A stretch of 64,000 bases of DNA from Thioalkalivibrio sp. ALMg11 (lineage in GTDB: Bacteria > Pseudomonadota > Gammaproteobacteria > Ectothiorhodospirales > Ectothiorhodospiraceae): positions 283,001-347,000 of the forward strand of contig NZ_KB898871.1 in assembly GCF_000377905.1 (NCBI RefSeq). Reading direction: 5' to 3'. This document shows positions 19,149 to 28,702 of this stretch, one piece after another. Position 1 is the stretch's first letter; each line of letters begins with the position of its first letter. The notes beneath the pieces were generated by a model. The model saw only the letters and a list, made by a program, of their open reading frames with translations, was not told where the DNA came from and did not search any database. Both the position numbers and the translations under genes were made by a program.

Positions 19149-19679
19149 TTACTCGATCTTGATGTAGGCGAAGCCTTCCTCGTTCTGCAGCTCGGCCACG
19201 CGCACCACGCCCGAGGGCACGAAGTTGACGTGATCGTAGATCAGGTCCTCGTCCAGACCGATCTGCGAACGGGTGATCTCGCACAGCTCGAGCTTCACGC
19301 CATGCGTGCTGGCGAGGCTCATCAGGCGCCCACGCAGGGTGTCGCGCTCTTCCTTGAGTTCCTCGTCGGCCTCGAACGGGGTATCGGCCAGGTCGTCATC
19401 GGTCAGGAAGCGGATGCCGTGGGCCACGAACACGATGCGCACGTCGGCATCGATAAATTCGTTCTGGTAGTGCGTCATCATGTTGTTGATGCTGGTCAGC
19501 ATCGCGGAGAAGCGGCGCGGGTCGGCGAAGTCGGCGTGATAGACGACCTTGGCCTCCGGCTCGAAGGCCTTGGCCTGGGGCATGAAGGCAATGCTGGCCA
19601 GCAGGAGCGCCGCGAACAGCAGGGCCATGCCCGATGCTGTCGCCGGTGCGGCCCGAAGGGTCTCGTTGAATCGATTCAT
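19149..19679 (-). CDS. Exported DsrE/DsrF-like protein
   Basis: 176-residue protein with an N-terminal signal peptide (GMALLFAALLLASIAFMPQAKA, cleavage after about residue 38). The mature part matches the DsrE/F-like fold: KVVYHADFADPRRFSAMLTSINNMMTHY, DVRIVFVAHGIRFL and a conserved Cys133 in VKLELCEITRSQIG. Cytoplasmic DsrE relatives carry persulfide in sulfur trafficking; this exported version probably acts in the periplasm, but its partner is unknown. A good AAAGGAGAACAGG ribosome-binding site precedes the ATG and a terminator follows, so it appears monocistronic. Confidence 0.8.
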   Translation of the reverse strand: MNRFNETLRAAPATASGMALLFAALLLASIAFMPQAKAFEPEAKVVYHADFADPRRFSAMLTSINNMMTHYQNEFIDADVRIVFVAHGIRFLTDDDLADTPFEADEELKEERDTLRGRLMSLASTHGVKLELCEITRSQIGLDEDLIYDHVNFVPSGVVRVAELQNEEGFAYIKIE

Positions 19680-19762
19680 CCTGTTCTCCTTTGAATGGCT
19701 TCTTTCTTCTACATTAGACGCATGGACGGCCCCAGGCCATCCCCATCACGCGCACTCCGCGG

Positions 19763-19791
19763 TTGACGCAGTAGTGGCCCGGCGGTATGCT
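19763..19791 (+). promoter_or_regulatory. Sigma-70 promoter of rpsT
   Basis: TTGACG (19763-19768), a 17-bp spacer and TATGCT (19786-19791) form a near-consensus promoter, giving a leader of roughly 40 nt before the rpsT start. Confidence 0.65.
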
Positions 19792-19836
19792 CTGCCGCCT
19801 TTCCAGAACCTAGCGATTTAACGCGAGGGAAGTACT

Positions 19837-20106
19837 TTGGCAAATATTGCTTCTGCCCGTAAGCGGGCCCGTCAGGCGGTCAAGAACCGCGCCCACAACA
19901 TGGGGCTGCGCTCCCGTTTCCGTACGGCCTTGAAGGCCGTGCTGAAGCCGCTGCACAAGGGCGATGCCCAGGCAGCCGCCGAGGCCTACAAAGAGGCCGT
20001 TCCGGTGATCGACAAGACCGTGAACAAGGGCCTGATTCACCGGAACAAGGCGGCTCGCCACAAGAGCCGCCTGAACGCCCGCATCCGCGACCTGGCCCAG
20101 GGCTAA
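19837..20106 (+). CDS. rpsT: 30S ribosomal protein S20
   Basis: 89-residue small, very basic protein binding 16S rRNA early in 30S assembly. MANIASARKRARQAVKNRAHN and the C-terminal KGLIHRNKAARHKSRLNARI are S20 signatures. The start codon is TTG at 19837, preceded by GAGGGAAG; a UUG start is also known for Escherichia coli rpsT, where it limits expression and enables S20 autoregulation. Own promoter upstream and a strong terminator downstream indicate a monocistronic unit. Confidence 0.97.
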   Translation: MANIASARKRARQAVKNRAHNMGLRSRFRTALKAVLKPLHKGDAQAAAEAYKEAVPVIDKTVNKGLIHRNKAARHKSRLNARIRDLAQG

Positions 20107-20155
20107 GCCCCCGGGTTCCGGGCCGGCACTGCCGGCCCCGCGGTTGCAGTGAATC

Positions 20156-20193
20156 GAAAAATCCGCGCCCCGATCTCGGGGTGCGGATTTTTG
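20156..20193 (+). terminator. Bidirectional Rho-independent terminator (rpsT / ggt)
   Basis: The hairpin has arms aaaaatccgc and gcggattttt, with ccccga/tcgggg pairing inside. Runs of A and T on the two sides allow it to work for rpsT and also for the convergent ggt gene. Confidence 0.88.
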
Positions 20194-20272
20194 TGTGGCC
20201 GGAATTCGTTCCGGCCAGGGAGACGCTGATCCATTCGCGCGCCTCCCTGCGCGCGCGTCCATCAGCGCGTCC

Positions 20273-21982
20273 TCAGGGCTGGAACACCCGCGCCTCGCCC
20301 TCGCCGCGCGGATCGGAGGCCGCCTCCAGGCGGTCGGCCCCGCGCTCCCACAGGATGGCGTGCATGTCACCGAACGGGCGCACCTGCGGCACCAGCTGAT
20401 GCCCACGCGAGACCAGCTGGCCACGCAGTTCGGCATCGAACGCCCCGGTCTCGTGCTCCACCCGGTCAGGCAGGTACTGGTGGTGGTAGCGAGGTGCCGA
20501 AACGACCTCCTCGATGGATTGCCCCTCGAGCACCCCGAACACCCCGTGCAGCACCATGGTGATGATGCGGCTGCCGCCCGGCGTGCCCAGGATCGCCACA
20601 CGGTCCTGGGTCTCGACAAAGGTCGGGCTCATGCTCGACAGCGGGCGGCGCTGCGGCGCGATGGCATTGGCCTCGAAACCGACCAGACCATAGGCGTTGG
20701 GCTCGCCCGGCTTGGCCGAAAAGTCGTCCATCTCGTTGTTCAGCAGCACGCCCGTGCCGGGCACCACGTAGCCGGACCCGAACGGGTAGTTCAGCGTCAG
20801 CGTGGCCGCGACCCGGTTGCCCTCGGCGTCGATCACCGAAAAGTGCGTGGTCTCGCGACTCTCGGCCGCGGCCGACACCGGAACCTCGGCCTGCGGCTCC
20901 ACCGACAGCGGCAGGTAGCGGCTGGGGGTGGCCGTGTCGGGATGGATGGTGGTGCGCAGACCGGCCGCGTAGTCGCGTGACAGCAGCCGCTCCAGCGGCA
21001 TATCGACATGATCCGGATCGCCCAGGTACTCGGCGCGATCACGGTAGGCGCGGCGCATCGCCTCGATGGTCAGGTGGACGCGCATGTCCGGCGCCAGCGC
21101 CTCGAGGTCGTAGAACGCCAGGATGTTCAGGATCTGGCCGAGTGCGACCCCGCCGGAGGATGGCGGCGAGGCGGTGGTGATAGTGGCACCAAGATAGTCC
21201 AGACGCACGGGGTCGCGCTCGACGACCTCGTAGCCCGCCAGGTCGTCCAGGGTCCAGATACCGCCGGCCTCGCGCACACCGGCGACCAGGCGCTCGGCCA
21301 GGTCACCGGTATAGAAACCGCCACGGCCTTCGTCCGCCAGGCGCCGAAGGGTCACAGCGAGATCCGGCTGGCGCAGGGTCGCGCCCTCGTCCGGCAGGCG
21401 GCCCGCCTCGAGGTAGATGTCACGCGCGCCGGCCCCGTCGCGCAGGGCCTGATGGCGAAAACCCGCCATCTGCAGGTAACGGCCACTGACGGGTACACCG
21501 TCCTCGGCCAGGCGGATCGCCGGGACCAGGCTGTCCGCCAGCGAAAGGCGCCCGTATTTCCGCGCCAGGTGATCCATGCCAGCGGGCATGCCGGGAATGC
21601 CGGCCGCGAGCACGCCGTCCAGCGACAAGCCGTCGATCACCTCGCCGTCCGCGTCCAGATACATGTCACGATCGGCTGCGGCCGGGGCGGTCTCGCGGGC
21701 ATCGAGCATCACGCTGCGGCCAGAGGCCGCCTCGTGCAGCAGGAAGAACCCCCCGCCCCCGAGCCCGGAGCCATAGGGTTCGGCCACGCCCAGGGCAGCG
21801 GTAATCGCGACCGCGGCATCGAAGGCATTGCCACCGTCGCGCAGCACGGCCTCGCCCGCCTCGGTGGCGGCCGGGTGCGCAGTCGCCACTGCGTGCTGCC
21901 CGGGGCCGGCCAGCGCCAGCGGCGCCGCCAGCGACAGGGTGACGAGGACCGCGCAGTGCAGGAGCGGGCGGTGCCAATCCAT
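20273..21982 (-). CDS. ggt: Gamma-glutamyltransferase (glutathione hydrolase)
   Basis: Periplasmic Ntn-hydrolase (569 aa) that removes or transfers the gamma-glutamyl group of glutathione. Signal peptide at residues 1-25 (LHCAVLVTLSLAAPLALA). The large subunit begins AVATAHPAATEAGEAVLRDGGNAFDA-like, with GSGLGGGGFFLLH following. Autocleavage should occur before Thr378 in RETTHFSVIDAEGN, the nucleophile of the small subunit. GYGSGYVVPGTGVLLNNEMDDF-type and PLSSMSPTFV-GTPGGSRI blocks are present. Start ATG 21982, 8 bp after the ferredoxin stop; no clear Shine-Dalgarno, so expression may depend on coupling to coaD-fdx. Confidence 0.93.
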   Translation of the reverse strand: MDWHRPLLHCAVLVTLSLAAPLALAGPGQHAVATAHPAATEAGEAVLRDGGNAFDAAVAITAALGVAEPYGSGLGGGGFFLLHEAASGRSVMLDARETAPAAADRDMYLDADGEVIDGLSLDGVLAAGIPGMPAGMDHLARKYGRLSLADSLVPAIRLAEDGVPVSGRYLQMAGFRHQALRDGAGARDIYLEAGRLPDEGATLRQPDLAVTLRRLADEGRGGFYTGDLAERLVAGVREAGGIWTLDDLAGYEVVERDPVRLDYLGATITTASPPSSGGVALGQILNILAFYDLEALAPDMRVHLTIEAMRRAYRDRAEYLGDPDHVDMPLERLLSRDYAAGLRTTIHPDTATPSRYLPLSVEPQAEVPVSAAAESRETTHFSVIDAEGNRVAATLTLNYPFGSGYVVPGTGVLLNNEMDDFSAKPGEPNAYGLVGFEANAIAPQRRPLSSMSPTFVETQDRVAILGTPGGSRIITMVLHGVFGVLEGQSIEEVVSAPRYHHQYLPDRVEHETGAFDAELRGQLVSRGHQLVPQVRPFGDMHAILWERGADRLEAASDPRGEGEARVFQP

Positions 21983-21990
21983 GCCGCGGC

Positions 21991-23095
<1,105 letters not shown>

Positions 23096-23108
23096 GTAAC
23101 GCAGGGCT

Positions 23109-23178
23109 GTCATTGCGAGCGCAGCGCGGCAATCAACACCTTGCAGATCGCCACGTCGCTTCGCGACTCGTTATGATG
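23109..23178. repeat. Short copy of the GTCATTGCGAG interspersed element
   Basis: Begins gtcattgcgagcgcagcg and ends with ccacgtcgcttcgcgactcg. Both ends match the two ends of the longer copy at 60961-61133 (gtcattgcgaggagcgcagc and ccacgtcgccttcggcccct), but the central part is missing and the terminal cgcaatgac is degraded to gttatgatg. Confidence 0.65.
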
Positions 23179-23195
23179 GAAGCCGCGCCGCGGCC

Positions 23196-24206
23196 CTATC
23201 GCGTACGTGCCTCGATCGACGCGGCACAGGGCGGCAAGGCACGACACTCGGCGCCGCCGTCCGGAGCCTCCGCCGCGGCGCCGAGAGTGCGCGCATACGC
23301 TCCCGGTCCCGCCAGATCGGCCGCACAGCTCGCGGCCTCGCGTGCCTGCTCGCCGCACTCGCGAGCGATCAGCACGTGCGCGAGGTTGTTCCAGCCCTCG
23401 TGGCGGGCCGGGTCACGCTCGACCAGCGCCCGCAGGGCATTCTCCGCCGCCGGCAGATCGCCCTGGGCAAAGGCCACGTTGGCGCGGCCCACATAGGGAA
23501 TCGGTTCATCGGGCCAGCGATCCATGGCGGTTTCGTAGCCCGTGGCCGCCGCCGCAAAACGCCCGGTCTGTTCCAGTTCGTTGACCGCACGCAGCCAGCG
23601 CAGCGGCTGGGCAGTGGCCGGCAAGGTATCGGGGGGCATCACAAGGAAGGCCCAGCGCTCACCCCGCGCCCATGTGCGCTCGAAGCGGGCAAAGGAATTC
23701 ACATGACGCTGGATCGGGCCGCTGCGCAGGAAGATCTCCCGATCGTCCAGGTCGTATCCGATAACCACCGCAAAGTGCCATTCCGGGATCAGGGCCACCC
23801 CGAGGTTCTGGAACACCACCACCGGGTTGCCCGCCGCCACCTCGCGCAGGATTGCCTCCAGCTGGGGCTCGATACGGTAGGCGACCTGGTCGCGCGCACG
23901 CACCGCCGCGCGCATCTCGGTCTGCAGGCTGCCCTCACGGGCGGGGATGTAAACCTCCTCGATCAGATCATCCAGCGCGGCGTCGATACCCCGGGCATTC
24001 AACGCCGTGGCCAGCGCGGCGGGGCCGCACTGGTATTGCTCCTGGGGAAAGAACGGCGTGTCGGCCAGTTCGACGCGCGCCGGCAGGTCCGCCGGGCGCT
24101 CGCTGGCCAGACCCGCGCTCTGCGGCGCGGTGGCACAACCGGTCAGCCAGAGGAGCGCGGCGAGCGCGAGAAGCCCCGCGACTCGCCGCGTCGAGATGGA
24201 CCCCAT
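23196..24206 (-). CDS. PA2778-family cysteine peptidase lipoprotein with TPR region
   Basis: 336-residue predicted lipoprotein: hydrophobic LLALAALLWLTGC ends in a lipobox with Cys at about residue 24. A C39-like papain-fold domain follows, with the catalytic Cys in EQYQCGPAALATAL, His in IPEWHFAVVIGYDL and an Asp shortly after. Residues about 205-300 form TPR-like helices (RFAAAATGYETAMDRWPDEP, AFAQGDLPAAENALRALVE). Located on the outer or inner membrane facing the periplasm. Homologues pair with a PA2779-like protein, as here (12 bp upstream, same strand). Substrate unknown; the membrane partner may be the target. Confidence 0.82.
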   Translation of the reverse strand: MGSISTRRVAGLLALAALLWLTGCATAPQSAGLASERPADLPARVELADTPFFPQEQYQCGPAALATALNARGIDAALDDLIEEVYIPAREGSLQTEMRAAVRARDQVAYRIEPQLEAILREVAAGNPVVVFQNLGVALIPEWHFAVVIGYDLDDREIFLRSGPIQRHVNSFARFERTWARGERWAFLVMPPDTLPATAQPLRWLRAVNELEQTGRFAAAATGYETAMDRWPDEPIPYVGRANVAFAQGDLPAAENALRALVERDPARHEGWNNLAHVLIARECGEQAREAASCAADLAGPGAYARTLGAAAEAPDGGAECRALPPCAASIEARTR

Positions 24207-24218
24207 GCAGGGCGTGTC

Positions 24219-24632
24219 TTAGCGGGACGGCCCGACAAACGCGAAGATGTCGGTCACGCCCATCGCATCCAGGATCACGAACACCACGAACACGACGGCG
24301 ACCACGCCCAGGATGCTGGCCGCGCCGGCCGGGTCGGTCTCCATGTGCGCCTCCAGCTGCGCCAGTTCGTCGTCGGTCAGGCGGGCCACCCGCTGCTCGG
24401 CGCGCTCGGGATCAACCCCCATCTCGATCAGCTGCGCGCGAACCTCGGCGTCATTGAGCTGTTCCAGCAACTGGGCGCGGGTGTCATCCGCGCTGGCCTG
24501 CTGGATCATGCTGCCGGTATCCAGCATGCCGACATCGGCGAATGCCGGAGTGGCGGGCAGCAAGGTCAGGGCCAGCGCGACCAGCAGGGCCGCGGGTGCG
24601 GACAGAACTCGACGGAACGAATGAACGCTCAT
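24219..24632 (-). CDS. PA2779-family exported protein
   Basis: 137-residue protein with signal peptide (APAALLVALALTLLPATPAFA, cleaved near residue 32) and a C-terminal hydrophobic helix (GAASILGVVAVVFVVFVILDAMG). The middle is acidic and helical (LLEQLNDAEVRAQLIEMGVDPERAEQRVARLTDDEL). This matches the PA2779 family that accompanies PA2778-like peptidases. Probable small periplasmic/inner-membrane partner or substrate of the peptidase encoded 12 bp downstream. Function is not established for the family. Confidence 0.8.
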   Translation of the reverse strand: MSVHSFRRVLSAPAALLVALALTLLPATPAFADVGMLDTGSMIQQASADDTRAQLLEQLNDAEVRAQLIEMGVDPERAEQRVARLTDDELAQLEAHMETDPAGAASILGVVAVVFVVFVILDAMGVTDIFAFVGPSR

Positions 24633-24736
24633 GGGCAGACTCCTCGAAATCGGTAAATGGTTGTTTCGAGTGTAGACCGCCAGAACCGCAAATTGACCGG
24701 CCGCAAACCAAAACCGCGGCCAATTTCACACCTCTG

Positions 24737-25162
24737 TCAGTTTGCCTCGGGGGCGTCGACCACCTTGATCTCGTACTCCAGGACCTCGACACCACGTGCC
24801 CAGGCCCCGCCGCACACGGAGTCGTCGCGCGTGCGTTCCTGGGTCTCGCCCGGACCCAGCGTGCGCCACACGCGGGTCGTTGTCCGCACGTCGTCTTCCA
24901 GGTCTCCGGGGCAGTTGTAGGCGGTCTTGGTGACGCGGACTTCCAGCCAGTCATCCGTGTTGTTGGTCGCGCGCCACTGTCCGCGCACGTTGGCGCAGCC
25001 GTATTCGTGCATGCGGTATTCGAAGGCCACCTCGTCCGGCGAACCATCCGCCGGGGCAAAGTAGGCACCCTGGGCCGCGACCTGGCCGGGTACGACAAAT
25101 GCGGCGGCCAGCACACTGGCGGCGGTCAGGGCGAGGGTGCGATTCAGGATTCGCGAGTGCAT
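24737..25162 (-). CDS. Secreted hypothetical protein, 141 aa
   Basis: No family recognised. Signal peptide LALTAASVLAAAFVVPGQVAAQ (cleavage after about residue 30). The mature part has four Cys that could form two disulfides (YGCANVRGQW, AYNCPGDLED, SVCGGAWARG) and a beta-rich pattern with WRATNNTDDWLEVRVTKTAY, suggesting a small extracytoplasmic beta-sandwich. GGAGGAAATC precedes ATG 25162; the longer frame from 25240 is not supported. It is upstream of, and on the same strand as, the PA2779/PA2778 pair (104 bp), and divergent from the GDCCVxC gene. Confidence 0.7.
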   Translation of the reverse strand: MHSRILNRTLALTAASVLAAAFVVPGQVAAQGAYFAPADGSPDEVAFEYRMHEYGCANVRGQWRATNNTDDWLEVRVTKTAYNCPGDLEDDVRTTTRVWRTLGPGETQERTRDDSVCGGAWARGVEVLEYEIKVVDAPEAN

Positions 25163-25327
25163 GATTTCCTCCATCCGGGATCCGGTTGTGGGCCCGTCTT
25201 GCGCGGGCTTGGCAGAGAATAGACGCTGGCCGGACGACATTTGTGCCGATTCCGGTTATCCGGCGGGGTTTTTCCCGCCCAGACCCAGTGGTTGACCTCC
25301 ATCCTCGCAAACCGAGCTGAAACGCAT

Positions 25328-25552
25328 ATGAACAAGATCGTGCCCGATTCGACCCTGACCTGCCCGGAATGCGGGCACCAGAAGACCGAAACCATGCCCA
25401 CCGACGCCTGCCAGTGGTTCTACGAATGCACCGGCTGCGGGGCCTTGCTGCGGCCGCTTCCGGGGGACTGCTGTGTGTTCTGCTCGTACGGCACCGTGCC
25501 CTGCCCGCCCATTCAGCAGGAGGGCCCGGGCGGCTGCTGCTCCACGTCATGA
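25328..25552 (+). CDS. GDCCVxC-domain protein (mercury-associated, thiol-rich)
   Basis: 74-residue Cys-rich protein: CPECGHQKTETMPTDACQWFYECTGCG resembles a zinc or metal ribbon, followed by the diagnostic GDCCVFCSYGTVPCPP and a terminal GGCC. The family is known as GDCCVxC (seleno)protein because some members carry selenocysteine at the CC; here both are TGC cysteines. It starts at ATG 25328 and its TGA overlaps the ATG of the MerB-like gene (ATGA), so the two are translationally coupled. Likely role is binding Hg(II) or an organomercurial next to the lyase; this is inferred from context. Confidence 0.85.
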   Translation: MNKIVPDSTLTCPECGHQKTETMPTDACQWFYECTGCGALLRPLPGDCCVFCSYGTVPCPPIQQEGPGGCCSTS

Positions 25553-26184
25553 GCCCGGCGCGCGTGGACCCCGCCCTGGAACGCCTGCGCGGCGACTTCC
25601 CGCTGGAACAGCGGCTGCGGAATGCCCCCGAAGCCGTGCGCGCCGCCTATCTCGAAGTCCTGGAACACTGGCGCCTGCACGGACAGCCACCAGAGGCCCG
25701 GGGGCTGGATATCCACGCGCTGGAACAACTGGCTACGCTGGATGCCGTGACGCATCAGGCCCTGGGTCTGGGCTGCTACCCGTACAGCGCCGCACCGGGC
25801 AGCATCACGGTCAGCGTCGCCGGTGGCAGCCCGGTCGCCGCGATGTGCGCCGTCGATGCCCTGGCCATCCCGATGCTAAGCGGTGCGCATAGCCGGATCG
25901 AGGCGGCCTGCAGCCACTGCGGCGAGGCGCTCAGTCTGGAATCCGGGCCCGGCGGCGTTGCGGACACGGCCACCATCCGGGTGCATTACCGGCCGCGCCG
26001 CGCGGACAACACCCCGTGCTGCACCAGCCTTTGTGACGGCATCACCTTCGTCTGTGCGCATTGTGCGCCGGCCGAACATGCGGACTATCTGCGCCTCGAC
26101 GAGGCAGACACGGTCGCCCGGCAGTTCTTCGCCTTTCAGCGGACCTGGCTGGATGCCAACCCACGTTCGGCCAGAAGCGGCTAG
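25549..26184 (+). CDS. MerB-like organomercurial (alkylmercury) lyase
   Basis: 211-residue MerB-family protein. MerB breaks the carbon-mercury bond using two Cys and one Asp. Here MCAVDALAIPMLSG supplies Cys100 and Asp103, matching MerB C96/D99, and the NTPCCTSLC segment (Cys157/158) matches the C159 region. An N-terminal helical wedge domain (EAVRAAYLEVLEHWRLHG) precedes them. Unlike classical MerB there are additional Cys pairs (CSHC near 121-124; CAHC near 169-172). No merR, merT, merP or merA is adjacent. The gene ends in a 3-bp overlap with the convergent pfp stop codon. Confidence 0.8.
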   Translation: MSPARVDPALERLRGDFPLEQRLRNAPEAVRAAYLEVLEHWRLHGQPPEARGLDIHALEQLATLDAVTHQALGLGCYPYSAAPGSITVSVAGGSPVAAMCAVDALAIPMLSGAHSRIEAACSHCGEALSLESGPGGVADTATIRVHYRPRRADNTPCCTSLCDGITFVCAHCAPAEHADYLRLDEADTVARQFFAFQRTWLDANPRSARSG

Positions 26185-27446
26185 TCGGTCTTGACCTCGA
26201 ACGGCGGGCAGCACTTGGGCAGCAATTCGCCCCGGATGCGCGGATAGCAGGGCAGGCCCTGGTCGAACGGCGGGGCATCCTCGCCCTGGATCAGCGGGCG
26301 CAGGTAATCGCGCGCGGCCTGAGTGATGCCGTAGCCGTCCGGGGTGATGTAGTCGCGCGGCATGCCCTGCTCGACGTCGGCCACGGTCTCCAGTGGGGTA
26401 AAACCGATGCTCCAGCGGTAGGGGTCGTTGGAATCGCGGCGGATGATCGGCATGAAGGCATCCTCGCCGGCCACCACGCCCTCCACGGCCGCACGGCCAC
26501 AGGCATAGGCCTGCTCCACGTCCACCTTCGACGCGATATGCCGCGCGGAGCGCTGGATATAGTCGACCACCGCCCAGTGCAGCTTGTGTCCGGTCTTTTC
26601 GCGAATCAGCTCGGCCAGGCGCGGGGCGGCGCCGCCCAGCTGGGTGTAGGCGTACACATCATGGCTTTGCGCCACCGAGAACAGAGTGCCATCCGGATTT
26701 TTCAGACCCTCGGAGACGACCACCACACAGTAGCCATGACGCTCGATCGTCCGGTTCAGGTGCTCGAGAAAGTCGTCCTGGTCAAACAGGGTCTCGGCGA
26801 ACAGGATCAGCATCGGCGGCTGGCCGTCGAACTCCTGCGCCAGCGCGGCGGCGGCCGCCAGCCAGCCGGCATGCCGCCCCATCACCTCCAGCACGAACAC
26901 CTTGGTGGAACTGGTGTGCATGGATTCGACATCCAGGCTGGCCTCGCGCACGACCGTGGCGATGAACTTGGCGGCGGAGCCGAACCCGGGGCTGGAGTCA
27001 GTCACGGCGAGGTCGTTGTCGATCGTCTTGGGTACCCCGATCGCCTTGATCGGGAAGCCCATGCGATCCCCCATCCTGGCGATCTTCAGTGCGGTGTCCA
27101 TGGAACCACCGCCGCCGTTGTAGAAGAAGGTGCCGATGTCATGGGCGCGGAAGACCTCGACCAGGCGTTCGTACTGTTCTGGATCCTTGTCGGGGTCGCC
27201 GAGGTCGAAGCGGCAGGAGCCGAACGCCCCGCCGGGGGTATGACGCAGGGCCGCCAGGGTCAGCGGGTCCTCCTGATCCAGGTCGATGATCTCCTCGCGC
27301 AGGACGCCAAGGATGCCGTCGCGCGCCGCATAGATCTTGCCAAAATGGGCCGGATGGGCGCGCACCGCCTCGATCACCCCCCAGGCGCTGGCGTTGATGA
27401 CGGCGGTAACCCCGCCGGACTGGGCGTACAGCGCGTTTTGCGGCAT
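26181..27446 (-). CDS. pfp: Pyrophosphate-dependent 6-phosphofructokinase
   Basis: 421-residue PFK that reversibly interconverts fructose 6-phosphate and fructose 1,6-bisphosphate. The phosphate-donor site reads NGGGGSMDTA (111-118) and PKTIDNDL (139-146); Lys140 replaces the Gly of ATP-dependent enzymes and is the hallmark of PPi use, while Asp143 is the catalytic base. EVMGRHAGWLAAAAALA supplies the substrate site. ATG 27446 has a GGGAG site; the frame is open 36 bp further. Divergent from fbp with 206 bp between. A reversible PPi enzyme fits an autotroph recycling PPi in glycolysis, gluconeogenesis or the Calvin cycle. Confidence 0.92.
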   Translation of the reverse strand: MPQNALYAQSGGVTAVINASAWGVIEAVRAHPAHFGKIYAARDGILGVLREEIIDLDQEDPLTLAALRHTPGGAFGSCRFDLGDPDKDPEQYERLVEVFRAHDIGTFFYNGGGGSMDTALKIARMGDRMGFPIKAIGVPKTIDNDLAVTDSSPGFGSAAKFIATVVREASLDVESMHTSSTKVFVLEVMGRHAGWLAAAAALAQEFDGQPPMLILFAETLFDQDDFLEHLNRTIERHGYCVVVVSEGLKNPDGTLFSVAQSHDVYAYTQLGGAAPRLAELIREKTGHKLHWAVVDYIQRSARHIASKVDVEQAYACGRAAVEGVVAGEDAFMPIIRRDSNDPYRWSIGFTPLETVADVEQGMPRDYITPDGYGITQAARDYLRPLIQGEDAPPFDQGLPCYPRIRGELLPKCCPPFEVKTD

Positions 27447-27536
27447 GCGAATCTCCCTTGTGGATACGGCCCCGGATGCCATGCAGGCACAGTGCCAGGC
27501 TAAAGGATGCGGCGGATCGGCCCATCCGGGTGCTTT

Positions 27537-27545
27537 TGCTACACT
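27537..27545 (+). promoter_or_regulatory. Candidate extended -10 promoter element of fbp
   Basis: TGCTACACT (TG plus one base plus TACACT) about 110 bp before the fbp start; no convincing -35. Placed in the divergent pfp-fbp intergenic region. Confidence 0.3.
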
Positions 27546-27652
27546 ATGCCGGTTAAGACACCCGGCGCACCGGGGCCGTTCGCCCCGTCATGGTGCTCAC
27601 GCACCTCGATTGCGCGGTGTCACCCGATTCACAACAGCATCAGGATTGCATC

Positions 27653-28666
27653 ATGCATATCGGCACGACTTTGACCAACTACATTATCGAAACCCAGCGC
27701 GGCATCCAGGGCGCGACCGGCGAATTCACCGGCCTGCTGAACGATATCTCGGTGGCCTGCAAGAAGATCTCCGACCTCGTCGACAAGGGTGATCTGGTCG
27801 GAGTGCTCGGCTCCGCCGGCTCCGAGAACGTGCAGGGCGAGACGCAGAAGAAGCTCGACATCATCACCAACGAGGTGTTCATCGAGGCCCTGGGCCACAA
27901 CGGCCACGCCGCCGGCCTCGCCTCCGAGGAGATGGACGAGATCTGCGAGATGCCGGCCGGCGCCCCGCGCGGTCATTACCTGGTCCTGTTCGACCCGCTG
28001 GACGGCTCCTCCAACATCGACGTGAACGTCTCCGTCGGCACGATCTTCTCCATTCTGAAGGCACCGGAAGGCACCTCCGACCCGAAGACCGAGGACTTCC
28101 TGCAGCCGGGCACCAAGCAGGTCGCCGCCGGCTACTGCCTGTACGGCCCGTCCACCATGATGGTGCTGACCACCGGCAAGGGCGTGCAGATGTTCACCCT
28201 GGACAAGGACTTCGGCGAGTTCCTGCTGACCAAGGACAGCGTGCAGATCCCGGAAGACACCGAGGAATTCGCGATCAACATGTCCAACAGCCGCTTCTGG
28301 GAAGCCCCGGTCAAGCGCTACATCGACGAATGCCTGGCCGGCAAGGAAGGCGCCCGCGGCAAGGACTTCAACATGCGCTGGGTGGCGTCCATGGTCGCCG
28401 AGGTACACCGCATCCTGTCGCGCGGCGGCGTATTCCTGTACCCGATGGACTCCAAGATGGAGGCCAAGGGCACCGCCGGCAAGCTGCGCCTGATGTACGA
28501 GGCCAACCCGATGAGCTACATCATCGAGCAGGCCGGCGGCGCCTCCACCACCGGTCGCGAACGCATCATGGACATCAGCCCCACCGGTATTCACCAGCGC
28601 GTACCGGTGGTCCTGGGCGCGAAGAACGAGGTGGAGCGGATCACCCGCTACCACAACGAGGGCTAA
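27653..28666 (+). CDS. fbp: Class I fructose-1,6-bisphosphatase
   Basis: 337-residue Mg-dependent phosphatase converting fructose 1,6-bisphosphate to fructose 6-phosphate in gluconeogenesis and the Calvin cycle. Conserved [31 protein letters not shown] (the metal-binding DPLDGSSN), [25 protein letters not shown] and [20 protein letters not shown] with [19 protein letters not shown] are all present. Start ATG 27653; an upstream in-frame start at 27590 is not favoured. Terminator downstream. Divergent partner is the PPi-dependent PFK. Confidence 0.97.
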   Translation: MHIGTTLTNYIIETQRGIQGATGEFTGLLNDISVACKKISDLVDKGDLVGVLGSAGSENVQGETQKKLDIITNEVFIEALGHNGHAAGLASEEMDEICEMPAGAPRGHYLVLFDPLDGSSNIDVNVSVGTIFSILKAPEGTSDPKTEDFLQPGTKQVAAGYCLYGPSTMMVLTTGKGVQMFTLDKDFGEFLLTKDSVQIPEDTEEFAINMSNSRFWEAPVKRYIDECLAGKEGARGKDFNMRWVASMVAEVHRILSRGGVFLYPMDSKMEAKGTAGKLRLMYEANPMSYIIEQAGGASTTGRERIMDISPTGIHQRVPVVLGAKNEVERITRYHNEG

Positions 28667-28702
28667 CAACGCCTCGCGCATCGGGCACCCCGATGCGATC
28701 CC

